Assembly (NCBI RefSeq): GCF_007748195.1
Contig: NZ_CP037920.1
Location: 5,361,800 to 5,425,799 of the forward strand
DNA from: Gimesia aquarii
GTDB taxonomy: Bacteria; Planctomycetota; Planctomycetia; Planctomycetales; Planctomycetaceae
Reading direction: 5' to 3'
DNA: 64,000 nt
The notes below the pieces were generated by a model that had not been told where the DNA came from, did not search any database, and was given only the letters and a program-made list of their open reading frames with translations. The stretch's first letter is position 1. Each line of letters starts with the position of its first letter. Of the stretch, positions 1 through 9,695 are shown piece after piece. Made by a program: the position numbers and the translations under genes.

Positions 1-263
1 AAGGAGAAATGCTCTATCTCCTTTATCCACCCGATCCGCAAACAGAAGCCGCCACAATGCGCGAAGCGCATTTATGCCAACGCGAAGGGATCACGATTAA
101 CATCTTTCTGATTCCCAGTTGGTCACAATCCAGCGAAGATATCCAGTTCGCCCATCGCCTGGCAGAAGCCACTCAGGGTCGTGTTTTCTTCACCGCAGGC
201 CGTGATTTAGACCGTTACGTCGTCTGGGATTACGTTTCACACAGACGTGATATCATCGGCTAG
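1..263 (+). CDS. VWA-domain protein, C-terminal fragment
   Basis: The reading frame is open from the first base of the window, so this is the 3' end of a gene that begins upstream. The visible ~86 residues read like the last third of a von Willebrand factor type A domain: a LYLLYPPDP strand, a stretch about sampling upstream residues (REGITINIFLIPSW), and a final helix-strand with GRVFFTAGRDLDRYVVWDY. Bacterial VWA proteins of this kind often pair with MoxR-type AAA+ ATPases and act in the cytoplasm on protein or metal-cofactor assembly. That partner is not visible here. The metal-binding MIDAS residues lie upstream of the window. Family call is fairly secure; the specific role is unknown. 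Confidence 0.7.
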   Translation, partial: GEMLYLLYPPDPQTEAATMREAHLCQREGITINIFLIPSWSQSSEDIQFAHRLAEATQGRVFFTAGRDLDRYVVWDYVSHRRDIIG

Positions 264-301
264 AAACAAATCATTTCAATAATTCAACAAAATCAATAGA
301 A

Positions 302-329
302 CGCCACTGCTGATTTATCAGCAGTAGCG
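302..329. terminator. Hairpin downstream of VWA gene
   Basis: An 8-bp perfect stem (ACTGCTGA at 306-313 with TCAGCAGT at 318-325) closes a 4-base loop. After one mismatch it extends by four more pairs to 302 and 329. It lies 39 bases after the VWA stop codon. No run of T follows directly on the plus strand, so it could be a terminator, an mRNA 3' stabiliser, or the shared end of this gene and the convergent secreted-protein gene. Confidence 0.4.
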
Positions 330-378
330 ATTTCTGGTGTTTAATTCTCTCAGGCGAGGCCAAAAGAATTATTGAACC

Positions 379-1107
379 TTATGTGGGTCCAATAGTAGAT
401 ACGTCTACGTCAAGAGTAGATAAATCAGAGCCACCTTCAGTTGCCTCAACCCAAGTATTCCCCGTCAATCTCAATCGATCCCCGGTCGACAAAGTTATAG
501 GGAACGATTTTTTGTACGAGAAATTATGGTTAAAATATGGCTGCTGTGGGTCGAAACTATCCAAAACGTTTCCCGCACCGTCTTTCACACTTACTTCATC
601 AGTTGAAACATTGAAGCTCAGAACTGTGGTTCCATTCTTACGAACATTCAACTCCGATAGACTATGCGAATCTCCTTGAGAGGTAAAATGGTAAGTTACA
701 TGAACTGTTGTTGTAGAATTCCCATTGGTTGCATGAAGCAATTCGTACTCAGCATCATAGTCCACACCAGAAGCATCATCAGATGTGGTACTGCTCATAC
801 TGAAATCGACAACTTCTTGCTCATCAACGTTCGAGCCACATGTGACATTGTAAGAAGTAGTTCCACATGAAGCACCATAGGCTGCCCAATACTGATCAGA
901 TACCCCATGAGTACCAATTATAGAATCATTAGTTGTTCCGGTTTCAGTTGCTCCGGGATCTCCAGTACAGGCCGAAGAGACAACATCAACTTGTCCAGAA
1001 ATCATTCCCCAGATATCACCCGGGTCTCCGAATGCTTGCTCACCTATGCACATGCAGCTCATTGCAAGCACAACTGAAGTGATACTTAATTTTCGCAACC
1101 CAATCAT
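379..1107 (-). CDS. Hypothetical secreted protein
   Basis: The 242-residue product starts with a clear Sec signal peptide (basic MIGLRK, hydrophobic core, likely cleavage after EQAFG). The mature part is rich in Ser, Thr, Gly and Asp and contains six Cys (one in the signal region). It has a beta-rich look, including short Thr/Ser-rich strands such as STTTVHVTYHF. I do not recognise a named family. A Shine-Dalgarno sequence (AGGAGAG) sits about seven bases before the ATG. It ends facing the VWA gene and is separated by 445 bases from the next upstream gene. Likely an extracellular or surface protein. No function can be assigned. Confidence 0.65.
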   Translation of the reverse strand: MIGLRKLSITSVVLAMSCMCIGEQAFGDPGDIWGMISGQVDVVSSACTGDPGATETGTTNDSIIGTHGVSDQYWAAYGASCGTTSYNVTCGSNVDEQEVVDFSMSSTTSDDASGVDYDAEYELLHATNGNSTTTVHVTYHFTSQGDSHSLSELNVRKNGTTVLSFNVSTDEVSVKDGAGNVLDSFDPQQPYFNHNFSYKKSFPITLSTGDRLRLTGNTWVEATEGGSDLSTLDVDVSTIGPT

Positions 1108-1552
1108 AGATACTCTCCTACAAGAAAGATGAAAGTAGTTCGTAGGACGCCAAAAAGTTCCTGCGAGTCGACTGGATGTATGCTACAAATAAAAAATGAA
1201 CATTTTATTACTACATCATGAATATTAGGCATCAAATCATCATTATAATATTGACAATTTGATCAAAAGAAAATCTCACCAGGGACACAGGATAAATAGG
1301 GCTATTTACACATTGAGAGAAAACAATTTAAGCGTCAATTGCACCTCGTCTTACAGCTTCGAGATGAGAATCTCTTGTACTGGTTACGAGCCATTGACAA
1401 ACTGGAATTCAAGCACAATTGCTTGATTCCGTTGAAAACCAAATATTGCCTCCTGGTTATCTGCTGCAATATAGATTTTTGTGATTTGCCAATGAATGTG
1501 AACCGACATTTGTTATTTCGAATAGCACAAATGGTTCAAAGTAAGCATGGTA
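1108..1552. other. Intergenic region, no gene seen
   Basis: AT-rich spacer holding the promoter side of the secreted-protein gene and the downstream side of the lipoprotein gene. A 79-codon open frame on the plus strand (1339-1578) has no ribosome-binding site and overlaps the lipoprotein stop, so I do not call it. Confidence 0.5.
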
Positions 1553-1954
1553 CTAACCAGGAAGAGGTGCCTCCTTAATTTTCCACTCGTCTCCTTCGCG
1601 CTGTAGTTTCCAAGTCATTTTTGTTTCTGTCTTCTCACTGGGTTTTTCTTTTACAACTTTGTCTCTTTCTTGTGAAGACACATAGCCTCCCAAAATTTTT
1701 ACAGGAACGATTGCTTCATCTCCATTGATCTCGGCTCCCCCATCAACAACAAACACATACTTACCGTAATCCTTTCGATTTTTAGGGGCCGCTCCGGAAA
1801 TGAAAGCAGCCTCAAACATTTCATCACTGCTAATAGAATCACCAAGCCCCATCACATGTGCATAGACATCTTGTTCTACTGAAGGTTTAACCTCTGCGCC
1901 ACTTCCACAGCCAACCAACAGACCAAAGAGGAAACATAATATCATATTTTTCAT
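1553..1954 (-). CDS. Small hypothetical lipoprotein
   Basis: The 133-residue product has a short lipoprotein signal peptide with lipobox LVGC, so Cys16 should be lipidated and the protein anchored in a membrane. The rest is hydrophilic, with repeated Lys/Glu segments and a C-terminal strand pattern (MTWKLQREGDEWKIKEAP) like proteins that end in a small beta domain of the DUF4878/SnoaL type; that resemblance is weak. It lies 84 bases downstream of a DUF1559 gene on the same strand, a common planctomycete pairing. The ribosome-binding site is weak. Confidence 0.65.
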   Translation of the reverse strand: MKNMILCFLFGLLVGCGSGAEVKPSVEQDVYAHVMGLGDSISSDEMFEAAFISGAAPKNRKDYGKYVFVVDGGAEINGDEAIVPVKILGGYVSSQERDKVVKEKPSEKTETKMTWKLQREGDEWKIKEAPLPG

Positions 1955-2038
1955 TTTTTATTCTCTTGTTATTTGTTGTCAAAAAAGTACGCTACAAACA
2001 AATTCTGAATATAGCGTACTCATGAAGCTCACATTTTT

Positions 2039-3151
2039 TTAAAATTCACCAATAGTCTCTTCATTGCGAATTGTGTTTAAAGGCCGCCAGACAGCTGCAT
2101 TATCAACATTATCGCTGATGAAACGCACTGCGCCATCTGCCAATAATGCATTCACACCACCCGTATGGTAACTGCGCGCGGCAGCATAGACATCAGCAGT
2201 TGTCCGATCTTCAGTACAATTCAGAAACGGGTTGGTATCTACTGGAATGTTCGTATCACAGGCAGCAAGAATATCAGGTACTTTTGCATTGGGGTTATTA
2301 AAAGCGGTAAAAATGGTCGCTCCCATTGCCGGTGAGAGCCAGACTCCCCGGATATCAGTACTGGTACCAGAAGCAAAACCATCAGCGCCCACAATTTCAC
2401 TAATGGCTACTGTATTGCTCATTCCATCCACAAAATCGCTATCTGTCATTCCTTTGCCCTGTTGGAACAAGTCACCAGAGCCTCCAGAAGGAATAGCAAC
2501 TTCCTGTTGAGTTGAGAAGTAACAACCAAAGGCTCCTCGTGTTGTACGAGATTCCCAGGAAAGCATATTACCTGATCCCCAACTGGCAGCATAATTATTC
2601 CCTTTGGCTAATGCTTCCAAGCCGTAAGTTCCATCAGAGAACTGAGAATTATCTTGAGGTGCTGAAGGACAGTGATTAAATGCCGGCAATCGCTGACGAC
2701 CAATATGAGCAGGAGCTAGCCATTCACAATGGTCCCAAGGATTACTCGTGCCATCAGTTCTCGCTTTTAAATTATCACCACAGGTTTTGATCTGATCCCA
2801 CAAACCAGGTTGTTCCATGTAAGGTAAAAGCATGACTAACCAGTGAAATCCGAATTCATTCTGGCCATTTTGCCAACCCCCAGTTTGAAAGCGGTTGCCC
2901 GATTCATCGTAGCATACATAGCCTGGTGGAAACGCACCAAAGGTATCAAGGTGGTTGTGCAAAGCCAGGCCATATTGCTTGAGATTATTCTTACACTGTG
3001 AGCGTCGTGCTGCTTCACGCGCTTGTTGCACAGCTGGCAACAATAGTGCAATGAGAATCGCAATAATCGCAATCACGACTAGTAATTCAATTAATGTGAA
3101 TCCTCTACGGTGTTCTTGTTTCGTCTCTTCCTGAAAACGTTGACGATACAT
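2039..3151 (-). CDS. DUF1559 prepilin-like protein
   Basis: The 370-residue product carries a type IV prepilin-like N-terminus: basic leader ending RRG, then FTLIELLVV with Glu22 at the conserved +5 position, and a long hydrophobic helix running into QQAREAARR. This matches the planctomycete DUF1559 ('SBP_bac_10') family. Near the C-terminus it has the family-typical H-x-GG-x-N-x(3)-ADGAVRF motif. These proteins are made in many paralogues per planctomycete genome, are probably processed by a prepilin peptidase, and are assumed to be part of cell-surface pseudopili or the envelope; the role is unproven. An AGGAGT Shine-Dalgarno sequence supports the start. A second copy lies at 28570-29493. 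Confidence 0.9.
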   Translation of the reverse strand: MYRQRFQEETKQEHRRGFTLIELLVVIAIIAILIALLLPAVQQAREAARRSQCKNNLKQYGLALHNHLDTFGAFPPGYVCYDESGNRFQTGGWQNGQNEFGFHWLVMLLPYMEQPGLWDQIKTCGDNLKARTDGTSNPWDHCEWLAPAHIGRQRLPAFNHCPSAPQDNSQFSDGTYGLEALAKGNNYAASWGSGNMLSWESRTTRGAFGCYFSTQQEVAIPSGGSGDLFQQGKGMTDSDFVDGMSNTVAISEIVGADGFASGTSTDIRGVWLSPAMGATIFTAFNNPNAKVPDILAACDTNIPVDTNPFLNCTEDRTTADVYAAARSYHTGGVNALLADGAVRFISDNVDNAAVWRPLNTIRNEETIGEF

Positions 3152-3294
3152 GTACTTACTCCTGATTAAAACAATAAAAACGATTAATAACGCCCTCTAT
3201 GAGTAATAGGGCCTGAAAGACTTCTGTCACTAAGTTCAAAATACACATTCACATTCAGAGCATATTTTTTGCAACACTCCCTGTTGTATTTGGA

Positions 3295-4593
3295 TTACTG
3301 ACTTCCATGACGCCAGACGCTCAAGCAGCCAAAATGCTGTTTTTGCAAAGAGGCAATCAGTTTCTTACCAGATGTTTCGTAATGGGTCGGATTGAGTACC
3401 ATCGCCTGCTGAGCATGTTTGTTTGCTTTTGCTGTTTGTTGAGTATCTTCATAAAACTGCGCGAGTAAAAAGTGTTGGTCCGCCGTGGGAGCCAATGACA
3501 ACGCCGATAAATACGCATTTTCTGCTGCTTCATAGTTCCCTCTTTTCCTTTCAGCAAATGCAATCCCTTTCCAGGCAGAAACAATTCCCACCTGTTGCTG
3601 CTCTGATTTTGGCAACTTCTGCCAGGCTTTGAGTGATCGTCGAAAGTATCGTTCACTATTCGCCCAGTTTTCCTGATGTTGATAAATATTCCCCAGTAAC
3701 TGAAGAGTGAGTGGGCTGGTCGATGATTTCTCAGACCATGGTTCTAATAGTCTGATCGCCTTAGCAGGTTGTCCCAATATGGTATGTAATCGGGCGGCAT
3801 GATACGTCTGCTCTTCACTAGGAACCGGTCGTAACTTCATGAATGCTAAACTTTGCTCAAGATCGTAACAGGCTCGATCAAGATCATGGGCAACATCGCC
3901 GGCAGGTTTGCTATCGATTTGCACCCAGGGAGACAATACAGTCACTTCGCGCGTTAATCGTCGTGCATCGCCTAACCGACCGCTGGCGATATATTCTTCA
4001 ATTTTGATCACGGCTTCATCAACTCGCGATTCAACATAGAACCTAGGTATCACCAGGGCCGTCAATAACGCGAGAAACCAGACCAATGCTCCCTTGCTCT
4101 TTATTTGAGTCGTTTCTTGCGTTAGTACTAAATTCCCCACTACTAACAAAAAGGAGGTCATTACAAAAAAAGCCACTGTAGGGCGCAAAACGAGTGATTC
4201 CCAGGCATCACTGCTGCTGAAAGTACTGCTTGACTGAGCATTGTTGACAGCCTGAATTAGGATGATCACTGTTCCTATAAAAAACAGAGACTGCACAAGA
4301 AGAAATAATTGAAAACGACGACGTTTTAATTCAACACAAATCCATTCAGTTAAGAGCAAAGCCAATGGCAACATACAAAGAAAGCTGACAATGATGATAT
4401 CGGAACGCACATAAGGCAGACTCAAGCCTCCTGCACTACGTATGTTTTGTAACCACCAACCAGCCAGACAAGTCAAAAGAATCGCAAACAGGAAAGAAAC
4501 CGTTCTGCCCCTGCTTGGGTTGACATGACCTGAAGTATTGAAGTCATTACTATCATGTAATGGATTTAAAGTCGCTGTTTCGCGGTTATTCAT
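3295..4593 (-). CDS. Membrane protein with C-terminal TPR repeats
   Basis: About five hydrophobic segments fill the first ~180 residues. A soluble C-terminal half follows with tetratricopeptide-type helices (for example LQLLGNIYQHQENWANSERYFRRSL, then a repeat starting AWKGIAFAERKRGNYEAAENAY), residues ~250-415. TPR domains bind partner proteins, so this is probably a membrane-anchored scaffold. The ATG at 4593 is preferred over a TTG at 4620: it has a GGAGG sequence eleven bases upstream and overlaps the stop of the preceding gene by ATGA, the classic sign of translational coupling. The two genes probably act together. Function otherwise unknown. Confidence 0.7.
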   Translation of the reverse strand: MNNRETATLNPLHDSNDFNTSGHVNPSRGRTVSFLFAILLTCLAGWWLQNIRSAGGLSLPYVRSDIIIVSFLCMLPLALLLTEWICVELKRRRFQLFLLVQSLFFIGTVIILIQAVNNAQSSSTFSSSDAWESLVLRPTVAFFVMTSFLLVVGNLVLTQETTQIKSKGALVWFLALLTALVIPRFYVESRVDEAVIKIEEYIASGRLGDARRLTREVTVLSPWVQIDSKPAGDVAHDLDRACYDLEQSLAFMKLRPVPSEEQTYHAARLHTILGQPAKAIRLLEPWSEKSSTSPLTLQLLGNIYQHQENWANSERYFRRSLKAWQKLPKSEQQQVGIVSAWKGIAFAERKRGNYEAAENAYLSALSLAPTADQHFLLAQFYEDTQQTAKANKHAQQAMVLNPTHYETSGKKLIASLQKQHFGCLSVWRHGSQ

Positions 4594-5624
4594 GCTGTTT
4601 TTGGCCTCCGCGATTTCCAAATGAAACCATCATACGCATAATGCAAAAAGGCCATCATTAAATTTATTGTAAGCCAGATTTCCAATAAGTGAGATTCCAT
4701 TAGCCAGGACCCCATCCCGAGAATGAGCACAAACACAGCCAGAACAATTCCCCAACGTGGCATCAGACGTTGAAAGAGCTGTGTAGTTGCTTTTCCCGCT
4801 TTTTTTGTGCGATCAACAGACCAGCTGACAATGGCTAAATATTCAATAGAATGAAAGAGTGCGGAAGCAGTCGTTAACACAAGTAACAGCATTGGGTTTC
4901 TGACAGCCACAGCCCATAACATAGACAAATAAAGCGTCATCACGCTTGTAAAATACAGACACCGCCCCAATGTTTGCGGTTTAAGCTGCCAGAATTCGCG
5001 CAAAATCATAGTTACTGGAATCACCGCAAACAGGTAGTCCAACATCCCCCAACCCTGATTTGCTGCGGCTCCCATCGATGCCCAACTCGCAATGCGAAAT
5101 GTCACATACAACAGAAACCCCCGCATCAGCCATTTATCGATGCGCGATCGTTTAAGTGAAATGCCACCAGTTTTACGACCATAAATCCGATAGATTCCAT
5201 GATGCTGCGCTGCGAAATGCCAGGCATTCCAGATATAATCAATCGTCAGCAAACAAGTCAGTGCACCGGTTGAAATTTTTACTGCCAAAGGTACTGATAT
5301 CAATAAAATCGTCACCAAAATATATTTTGTTTTATTCGCCTGTAATCGATCGCGTTCAAGAAAGAGCAATGCTGGCGTAATCCATCGATGAGGCGTTGTG
5401 ATAAAATAGATCTGCCAAAAGCTAATGCTACTTTGGGTTTCCAGTCCTCCCAACCACTGAAGTAACACCAGTAACGGCCATCCCAAATTCGCTAAAAAAA
5501 AGAGATCATACTTGGGATCAACGAGCCACGCATCCTTGATTGCTTCTCGAAAATTCTCCGTTACAGCCTCTGATCGCTCAGAAGTTGTTTGCGGTAATAA
5601 TGTTGTCTGGGAAATTTGTGACAT
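4590..5624 (-). CDS. Polytopic membrane protein of unknown function
   Basis: The 344-residue product has about eight or nine hydrophobic segments after a cytoplasmic ~35-residue N-terminus. A histidine-rich patch inside the membrane region (NAWHFAAQHHGIYRIYG) resembles motifs seen in heme-, metal- or desaturase-like membrane enzymes, as does a second small group (HSIEYLAIV). I do not recognise the family. Its stop codon overlaps the start of the TPR membrane protein by four bases, so the pair is co-translated. Likely an inner-membrane enzyme or transporter with the TPR protein as partner; this is inference. Confidence 0.65.
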   Translation of the reverse strand: MSQISQTTLLPQTTSERSEAVTENFREAIKDAWLVDPKYDLFFLANLGWPLLVLLQWLGGLETQSSISFWQIYFITTPHRWITPALLFLERDRLQANKTKYILVTILLISVPLAVKISTGALTCLLTIDYIWNAWHFAAQHHGIYRIYGRKTGGISLKRSRIDKWLMRGFLLYVTFRIASWASMGAAANQGWGMLDYLFAVIPVTMILREFWQLKPQTLGRCLYFTSVMTLYLSMLWAVAVRNPMLLLVLTTASALFHSIEYLAIVSWSVDRTKKAGKATTQLFQRLMPRWGIVLAVFVLILGMGSWLMESHLLEIWLTINLMMAFLHYAYDGFIWKSRRPKTA

Positions 5625-6089
5625 AAAAAAGCTGCAATAACGTTTGATTATTGCATTAAAAAATGGAATTCCAGGGCGAGGTTATAAAGCAATTCCACAA
5701 CACAAGTGCCACGTCTATCATCTGTGGACACACACTAATTGTTCTAGATCGCCTGACGAAACAGTTATAATTTCAATAATGACTCAACACACTTAAACAC
5801 ATTAAATATGTGAGCATGTTAAGTGCGAATTATTAATAAACTGTTAACAAAACAAGAAATTAGCTTTGCAGAAATCCTTTGAAAAAAAGTGCCTGTATGT
5901 CAGGCATATTTCAATCAAAAAAATTCCAAGATTAATGTTTCGTGAATTCTTCTTTGAGATTGTGAAAACTTGAGAGATCGTTTCACCAGAAGAAACGAAG
6001 AGACATGAAAGCAAGATCCGGATACGAAAAACAACATTTTCGCTAAACAATGACAATAAGGAATAAACAGATTTCGAACTCTAGTATTC
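5625..6089. other. Intergenic region, no gene seen
   Basis: About 465 bases of AT-rich sequence between two minus-strand genes. It must hold the promoter of the 344-residue membrane protein's operon (near 5625-5700) and the 3' end of the LamG gene. A 70-codon minus frame at 5844-6056 lacks a ribosome-binding site and has no recognisable sequence, so it is not called. Confidence 0.4.
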
Positions 6090-9000
6090 CTAACCAGCAG
6101 GTTGTGCCGGATTGAAGCCTTTGATGTTCTTGTAATTGGGCTTCACTGAAGAATTGTCATCCATCACTCGAAAATGTGCGTCTGAAGTTTTGCCAGATGC
6201 CAGTTCCTTCACATGGACACGCCAGATGCCTGCTTTGTCATTAGGGGCGATTTGAATGGGGAAGGACTGCTTGCCGTCAACCAAAGCTCGGAAACCAGAT
6301 TGTTCAGCGATGCGTCCTTCGGAATCTTCAATAGTCACTTCGACAGGAATCACAGCTGAAACGGGTTTACCATGTTGACTGGTCACATTGAGAGAGACAT
6401 TAGCAGACTCACCTCGTTTCAATTGATCAGGAACATCAACGGTAATACGTTCAATGGGATCCTGCATGAGCATATAAATCCCCCCTGCTCCAGGCCCCAA
6501 TTGAAGAGAAAAAGTCTGCTTGCCTGCGGACTTTTGAGTCAAAACTGGTTGGTGATTCACCAAATCATAGAGGTATCCCTCTCCCCGGTTAATGGACAAA
6601 GTTGTCTCAGAAGGCAGTCCATTTTCCATCACACGACCATGATGTCCCACATACTTTCCATATTCGCGATGATCATTGACCAGGAAAATATAATCCGTAA
6701 TCTTCCCACGTCGAGAATAATGAACTACGTTTTGGTTAGAAGAGTCAACAAATCGATTATACTTGCCTGATAAGGCTGCTTTTAATTCCATCGCTTTTTT
6801 CTGGAATTCTTGTTTGTCAACGTCTGCCTTACCAGTTCGAGAATAAGATCTAACTCGAATATCAGGCTGAATCGCAGGGGTGAGAAATTCATCTGCAATC
6901 ACAAGACCACCGCGTTGTTGAAATGCCTCTATCTTTTTCAAAACAGATTTGGTAACAACATCACCATGCATAATGACCAGAACTTTGTACTGGTCTAATC
7001 CCTGTTGAGTAATGGTTTCATCAAAGACGACATCGGTTTGTAATCCTGCCCATTGCAGCATCTGATGGGCATCTCCCAGCCAGTACCCATTCCAGCCCAG
7101 AGTTCCTCGGCGCGCAAAAACCTGGGACGCAAAACTTTCATAAAACGCGATATCATTCTTAGCAGCAGGAATGTTTCGCAAAGTCGGTCCCAAGGGTTGC
7201 ACAACCTCATGAATCAGGCGTTTCAGTTCGTGCTGTGTTTGCGTGTTTGTTAAGCGATACGCGTATGTTCCATCAGTGGGAACCAAAGACTGCCAACCGT
7301 GGTACATGATCCCTTTAATCGGACGAGATATTTTAGCCCAGAATGCTTCACGTAATTGCATCGGTGAAATGGTAATAAAATCAGCATCAGGTTGTTCCTG
7401 TTCCCAGGTTGCTTGTGTTGCAGGAATATCTTCAGGCTTCTTCGGTTTTGGAGCAGTCTGTGAGCGATACCAGATGATCTGTGTCATCTTCATCACATCT
7501 TGTTGTTTTTTTGAACCGCGTGCCATCGCGAACATTTCATCGAGTACGACGTTAATACGAATGGGATCGGGATAAGTGTAAGTCCAATGTGAAAGTACAT
7601 CGACATTCCCTCCAGAACCAAAAACAGTAGCAACTCGCATTGCAGGGTCATACCAGGTCCAGAGTGTTTTATCTGTAGAATTGAGACCACGTTCCAGATC
7701 ACTGTTCAAGTCATTCCAACCATCTCCCTTTTTCCAGTGCCATTTGTAATAGACATAAAGCGGGTGATCATCTTTCACAACGCGATTTTTAGGAAAGTCT
7801 TTCAGTTTGCTATAGGAGACACCATACGGAGACCCTACTTCTGCGGGAACATCAAACCCGGCGTGTTTTTTAAACGCTTCAAGATCATGTTGATGAAAAC
7901 AGGGACGTGAATGGCCACGTACCTCAGTATGCAGCAGAGCTGAATCGAAGGCAGGGTAATCTTGATAAGTTTGAACAACGGATGCCCCTACGTTATAGCA
8001 ATATTCTTTTATAGCAGGGATCGAGGCACAAATATCCTCGCGACTTGATTTTTTGGTTCCATCGCGATTCATTCGCTGATATTTCTCTTGGTTACGCAAA
8101 TACGTACCAGGAGAGAGTGAAGCATAAAAAGAAATTCCGTTGGCTAGGCCACGATCAAGCCCCGCGCGAACCTCTGTTACTCGCTGCTCAGAATCAGCCA
8201 GAGCCGGTTTACCTGCTTTAAATATTTTTGAATAATTGGCTCTCAGTCCTGCCGCATGCGTAAATCCGATCTCTTTCAAACGATCAATCTCGCTGATTCC
8301 CGCTCCCCACATTATAACGGGAAACTGATCTGGCAATTTTCGAGAAACGATTTGAATGGGAAAAGATTCTTCAGCAGATGTATTTAGTGGTCCGGCTGTT
8401 TTTAATTTTGCGGTCAACAAATACTGGTCTGGTCGTAATGACGTATTTAGTGGAAATAGCACTTCCTGTGGCTGACCGGTTTGTAAGTTTTTTAGAGCCG
8501 AAGTTCCCTGCGCTTCACCATTCAGCAACCAGGTGACCGTCGTTTCAGGAAGTAACTTCTTTTGCAAATTCGTCACCTGAAACGCAATTGTACAATTTTT
8601 TTCCATGCGAATAAAACAGGCACGTTGGGAGATTCTCTCAAAGCGAACCGGGCGAAATTCTAATTCCCCCTCACTGATTCGGACTTGATCAACGAGACCA
8701 GGAAAACCACCATAATTACTTCCATTACGGTCACCAATGGTCAGGGGTCTTGTTCCTGCTGCAACAGAGCCAATCCCACTAATTGTTTTTTCGCCATGGG
8801 GGATTCCATTGACTAAAAATCGTCCACGCCCTGCTCCGTCATAGAGAAATACAATGTGGTACCATGTACCCGGTTTTAATTTGAGTGGATCAGAATACCA
8901 GGTTTCCGATGAGGCGCCAAAACCGAGAACCGCTTTGAGGATTCGAGTGCCTGAACTCCCTGCTCGATTGAACAAGAGTTGATAATCGGTGTGACCCGCA

Positions 9001-9431
9001 TACTTTTTATCCAGAAGGAATGCAGAGTGGGCCTTTTCGATATCTTTACCAGGGTTGATCCACATTTCGAGTGTGAAAGGTCCCTGCGGAGACAGTTTGG
9101 GAGAATCTTTCACAATTGCATAATGTCTTTTGTCTTCGACAGGAAAACCAGGAAAAGACCGCAAAGCGGCACCAAATCGCCCTTGTGATTCAACCTTAGC
9201 TCCTTTAAATTTTGCGGTATGACCATTGCCGGAAAGATCTTCGCCTGCATCAGTTTCATCAAACGTCCATAATCCAAGGACGTGTTTTCCGGCAGCATTT
9301 GCTTTCGTGTACTGCGATTGCCATGGCTCCTGAAGCATTACAGTTTGTTGGCCTGCAGCATCAAGCGAAGAAAAAGTACTCAGCAAAAGAATAGACAAAG
9401 CAGTAAATCGAAGATGCTTTCGATTGATCAT
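6090..9431 (-). CDS. Exported LamG / glycosidase-like multidomain protein
   Basis: The 1113-residue product starts with a Sec signal peptide. Residues ~50-260 form a LamG/jellyroll (concanavalin-type) domain: 'GLWTFDETDAGEDLSGNGHTAK' style opening, then FTLEMWINPG and WYHIVFLYDG strands and a LTIGDRNG turn. Residues ~280-360 look like an Ig-like sandwich. Residues ~370-790 resemble a TIM-barrel glycoside hydrolase (conserved Trp/Asp/Glu-rich segments such as YDPAMRVATVFGSGG), followed by a flavodoxin/GATase-like segment (LDQYKVLVIMHGD) as in beta-galactosidase trimerisation domains, and a C-terminal Ig-like domain. It probably binds and degrades or modifies a polysaccharide outside the cytoplasm. 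The substrate is unknown and I cannot point to catalytic residues. An AAAGG ribosome-binding site supports the start. Confidence 0.7.
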   Translation of the reverse strand: MINRKHLRFTALSILLLSTFSSLDAAGQQTVMLQEPWQSQYTKANAAGKHVLGLWTFDETDAGEDLSGNGHTAKFKGAKVESQGRFGAALRSFPGFPVEDKRHYAIVKDSPKLSPQGPFTLEMWINPGKDIEKAHSAFLLDKKYAGHTDYQLLFNRAGSSGTRILKAVLGFGASSETWYSDPLKLKPGTWYHIVFLYDGAGRGRFLVNGIPHGEKTISGIGSVAAGTRPLTIGDRNGSNYGGFPGLVDQVRISEGELEFRPVRFERISQRACFIRMEKNCTIAFQVTNLQKKLLPETTVTWLLNGEAQGTSALKNLQTGQPQEVLFPLNTSLRPDQYLLTAKLKTAGPLNTSAEESFPIQIVSRKLPDQFPVIMWGAGISEIDRLKEIGFTHAAGLRANYSKIFKAGKPALADSEQRVTEVRAGLDRGLANGISFYASLSPGTYLRNQEKYQRMNRDGTKKSSREDICASIPAIKEYCYNVGASVVQTYQDYPAFDSALLHTEVRGHSRPCFHQHDLEAFKKHAGFDVPAEVGSPYGVSYSKLKDFPKNRVVKDDHPLYVYYKWHWKKGDGWNDLNSDLERGLNSTDKTLWTWYDPAMRVATVFGSGGNVDVLSHWTYTYPDPIRINVVLDEMFAMARGSKKQQDVMKMTQIIWYRSQTAPKPKKPEDIPATQATWEQEQPDADFITISPMQLREAFWAKISRPIKGIMYHGWQSLVPTDGTYAYRLTNTQTQHELKRLIHEVVQPLGPTLRNIPAAKNDIAFYESFASQVFARRGTLGWNGYWLGDAHQMLQWAGLQTDVVFDETITQQGLDQYKVLVIMHGDVVTKSVLKKIEAFQQRGGLVIADEFLTPAIQPDIRVRSYSRTGKADVDKQEFQKKAMELKAALSGKYNRFVDSSNQNVVHYSRRGKITDYIFLVNDHREYGKYVGHHGRVMENGLPSETTLSINRGEGYLYDLVNHQPVLTQKSAGKQTFSLQLGPGAGGIYMLMQDPIERITVDVPDQLKRGESANVSLNVTSQHGKPVSAVIPVEVTIEDSEGRIAEQSGFRALVDGKQSFPIQIAPNDKAGIWRVHVKELASGKTSDAHFRVMDDNSSVKPNYKNIKGFNPAQPAG

Positions 9432-9695
9432 GAGTCAGTGCCTTTGAAGAATCACATGCAGGTAATCCCTGGATATTTAACCTTATTTATTTAGTCTAGC
9501 AATTCCATGAAGCATTGAGAACACAACCATGAAAAACCGCTCAAATATATTTAGATTCGATAGTTTCAATCTCTACGTTTGTTCCTCAGCCTGCGTACTG
9601 CTATGATGATTCTCGCGCATCAAACTGACGGCCTTTTTTGCAGCCCTTCATCCGAGATGGAATCCTCTTAGTTCTTTTGTGTTACCTCTCTATCT

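Noticed and set aside
1339-1578. 79-codon plus-strand frame
   Set aside because: No ribosome-binding site, and the end overlaps the lipoprotein gene on the other strand.
5844-6056. 70-codon minus-strand frame in the gap between the membrane protein and LamG genes
   Set aside because: No ribosome-binding site, no family resemblance, low-complexity AT-rich composition.
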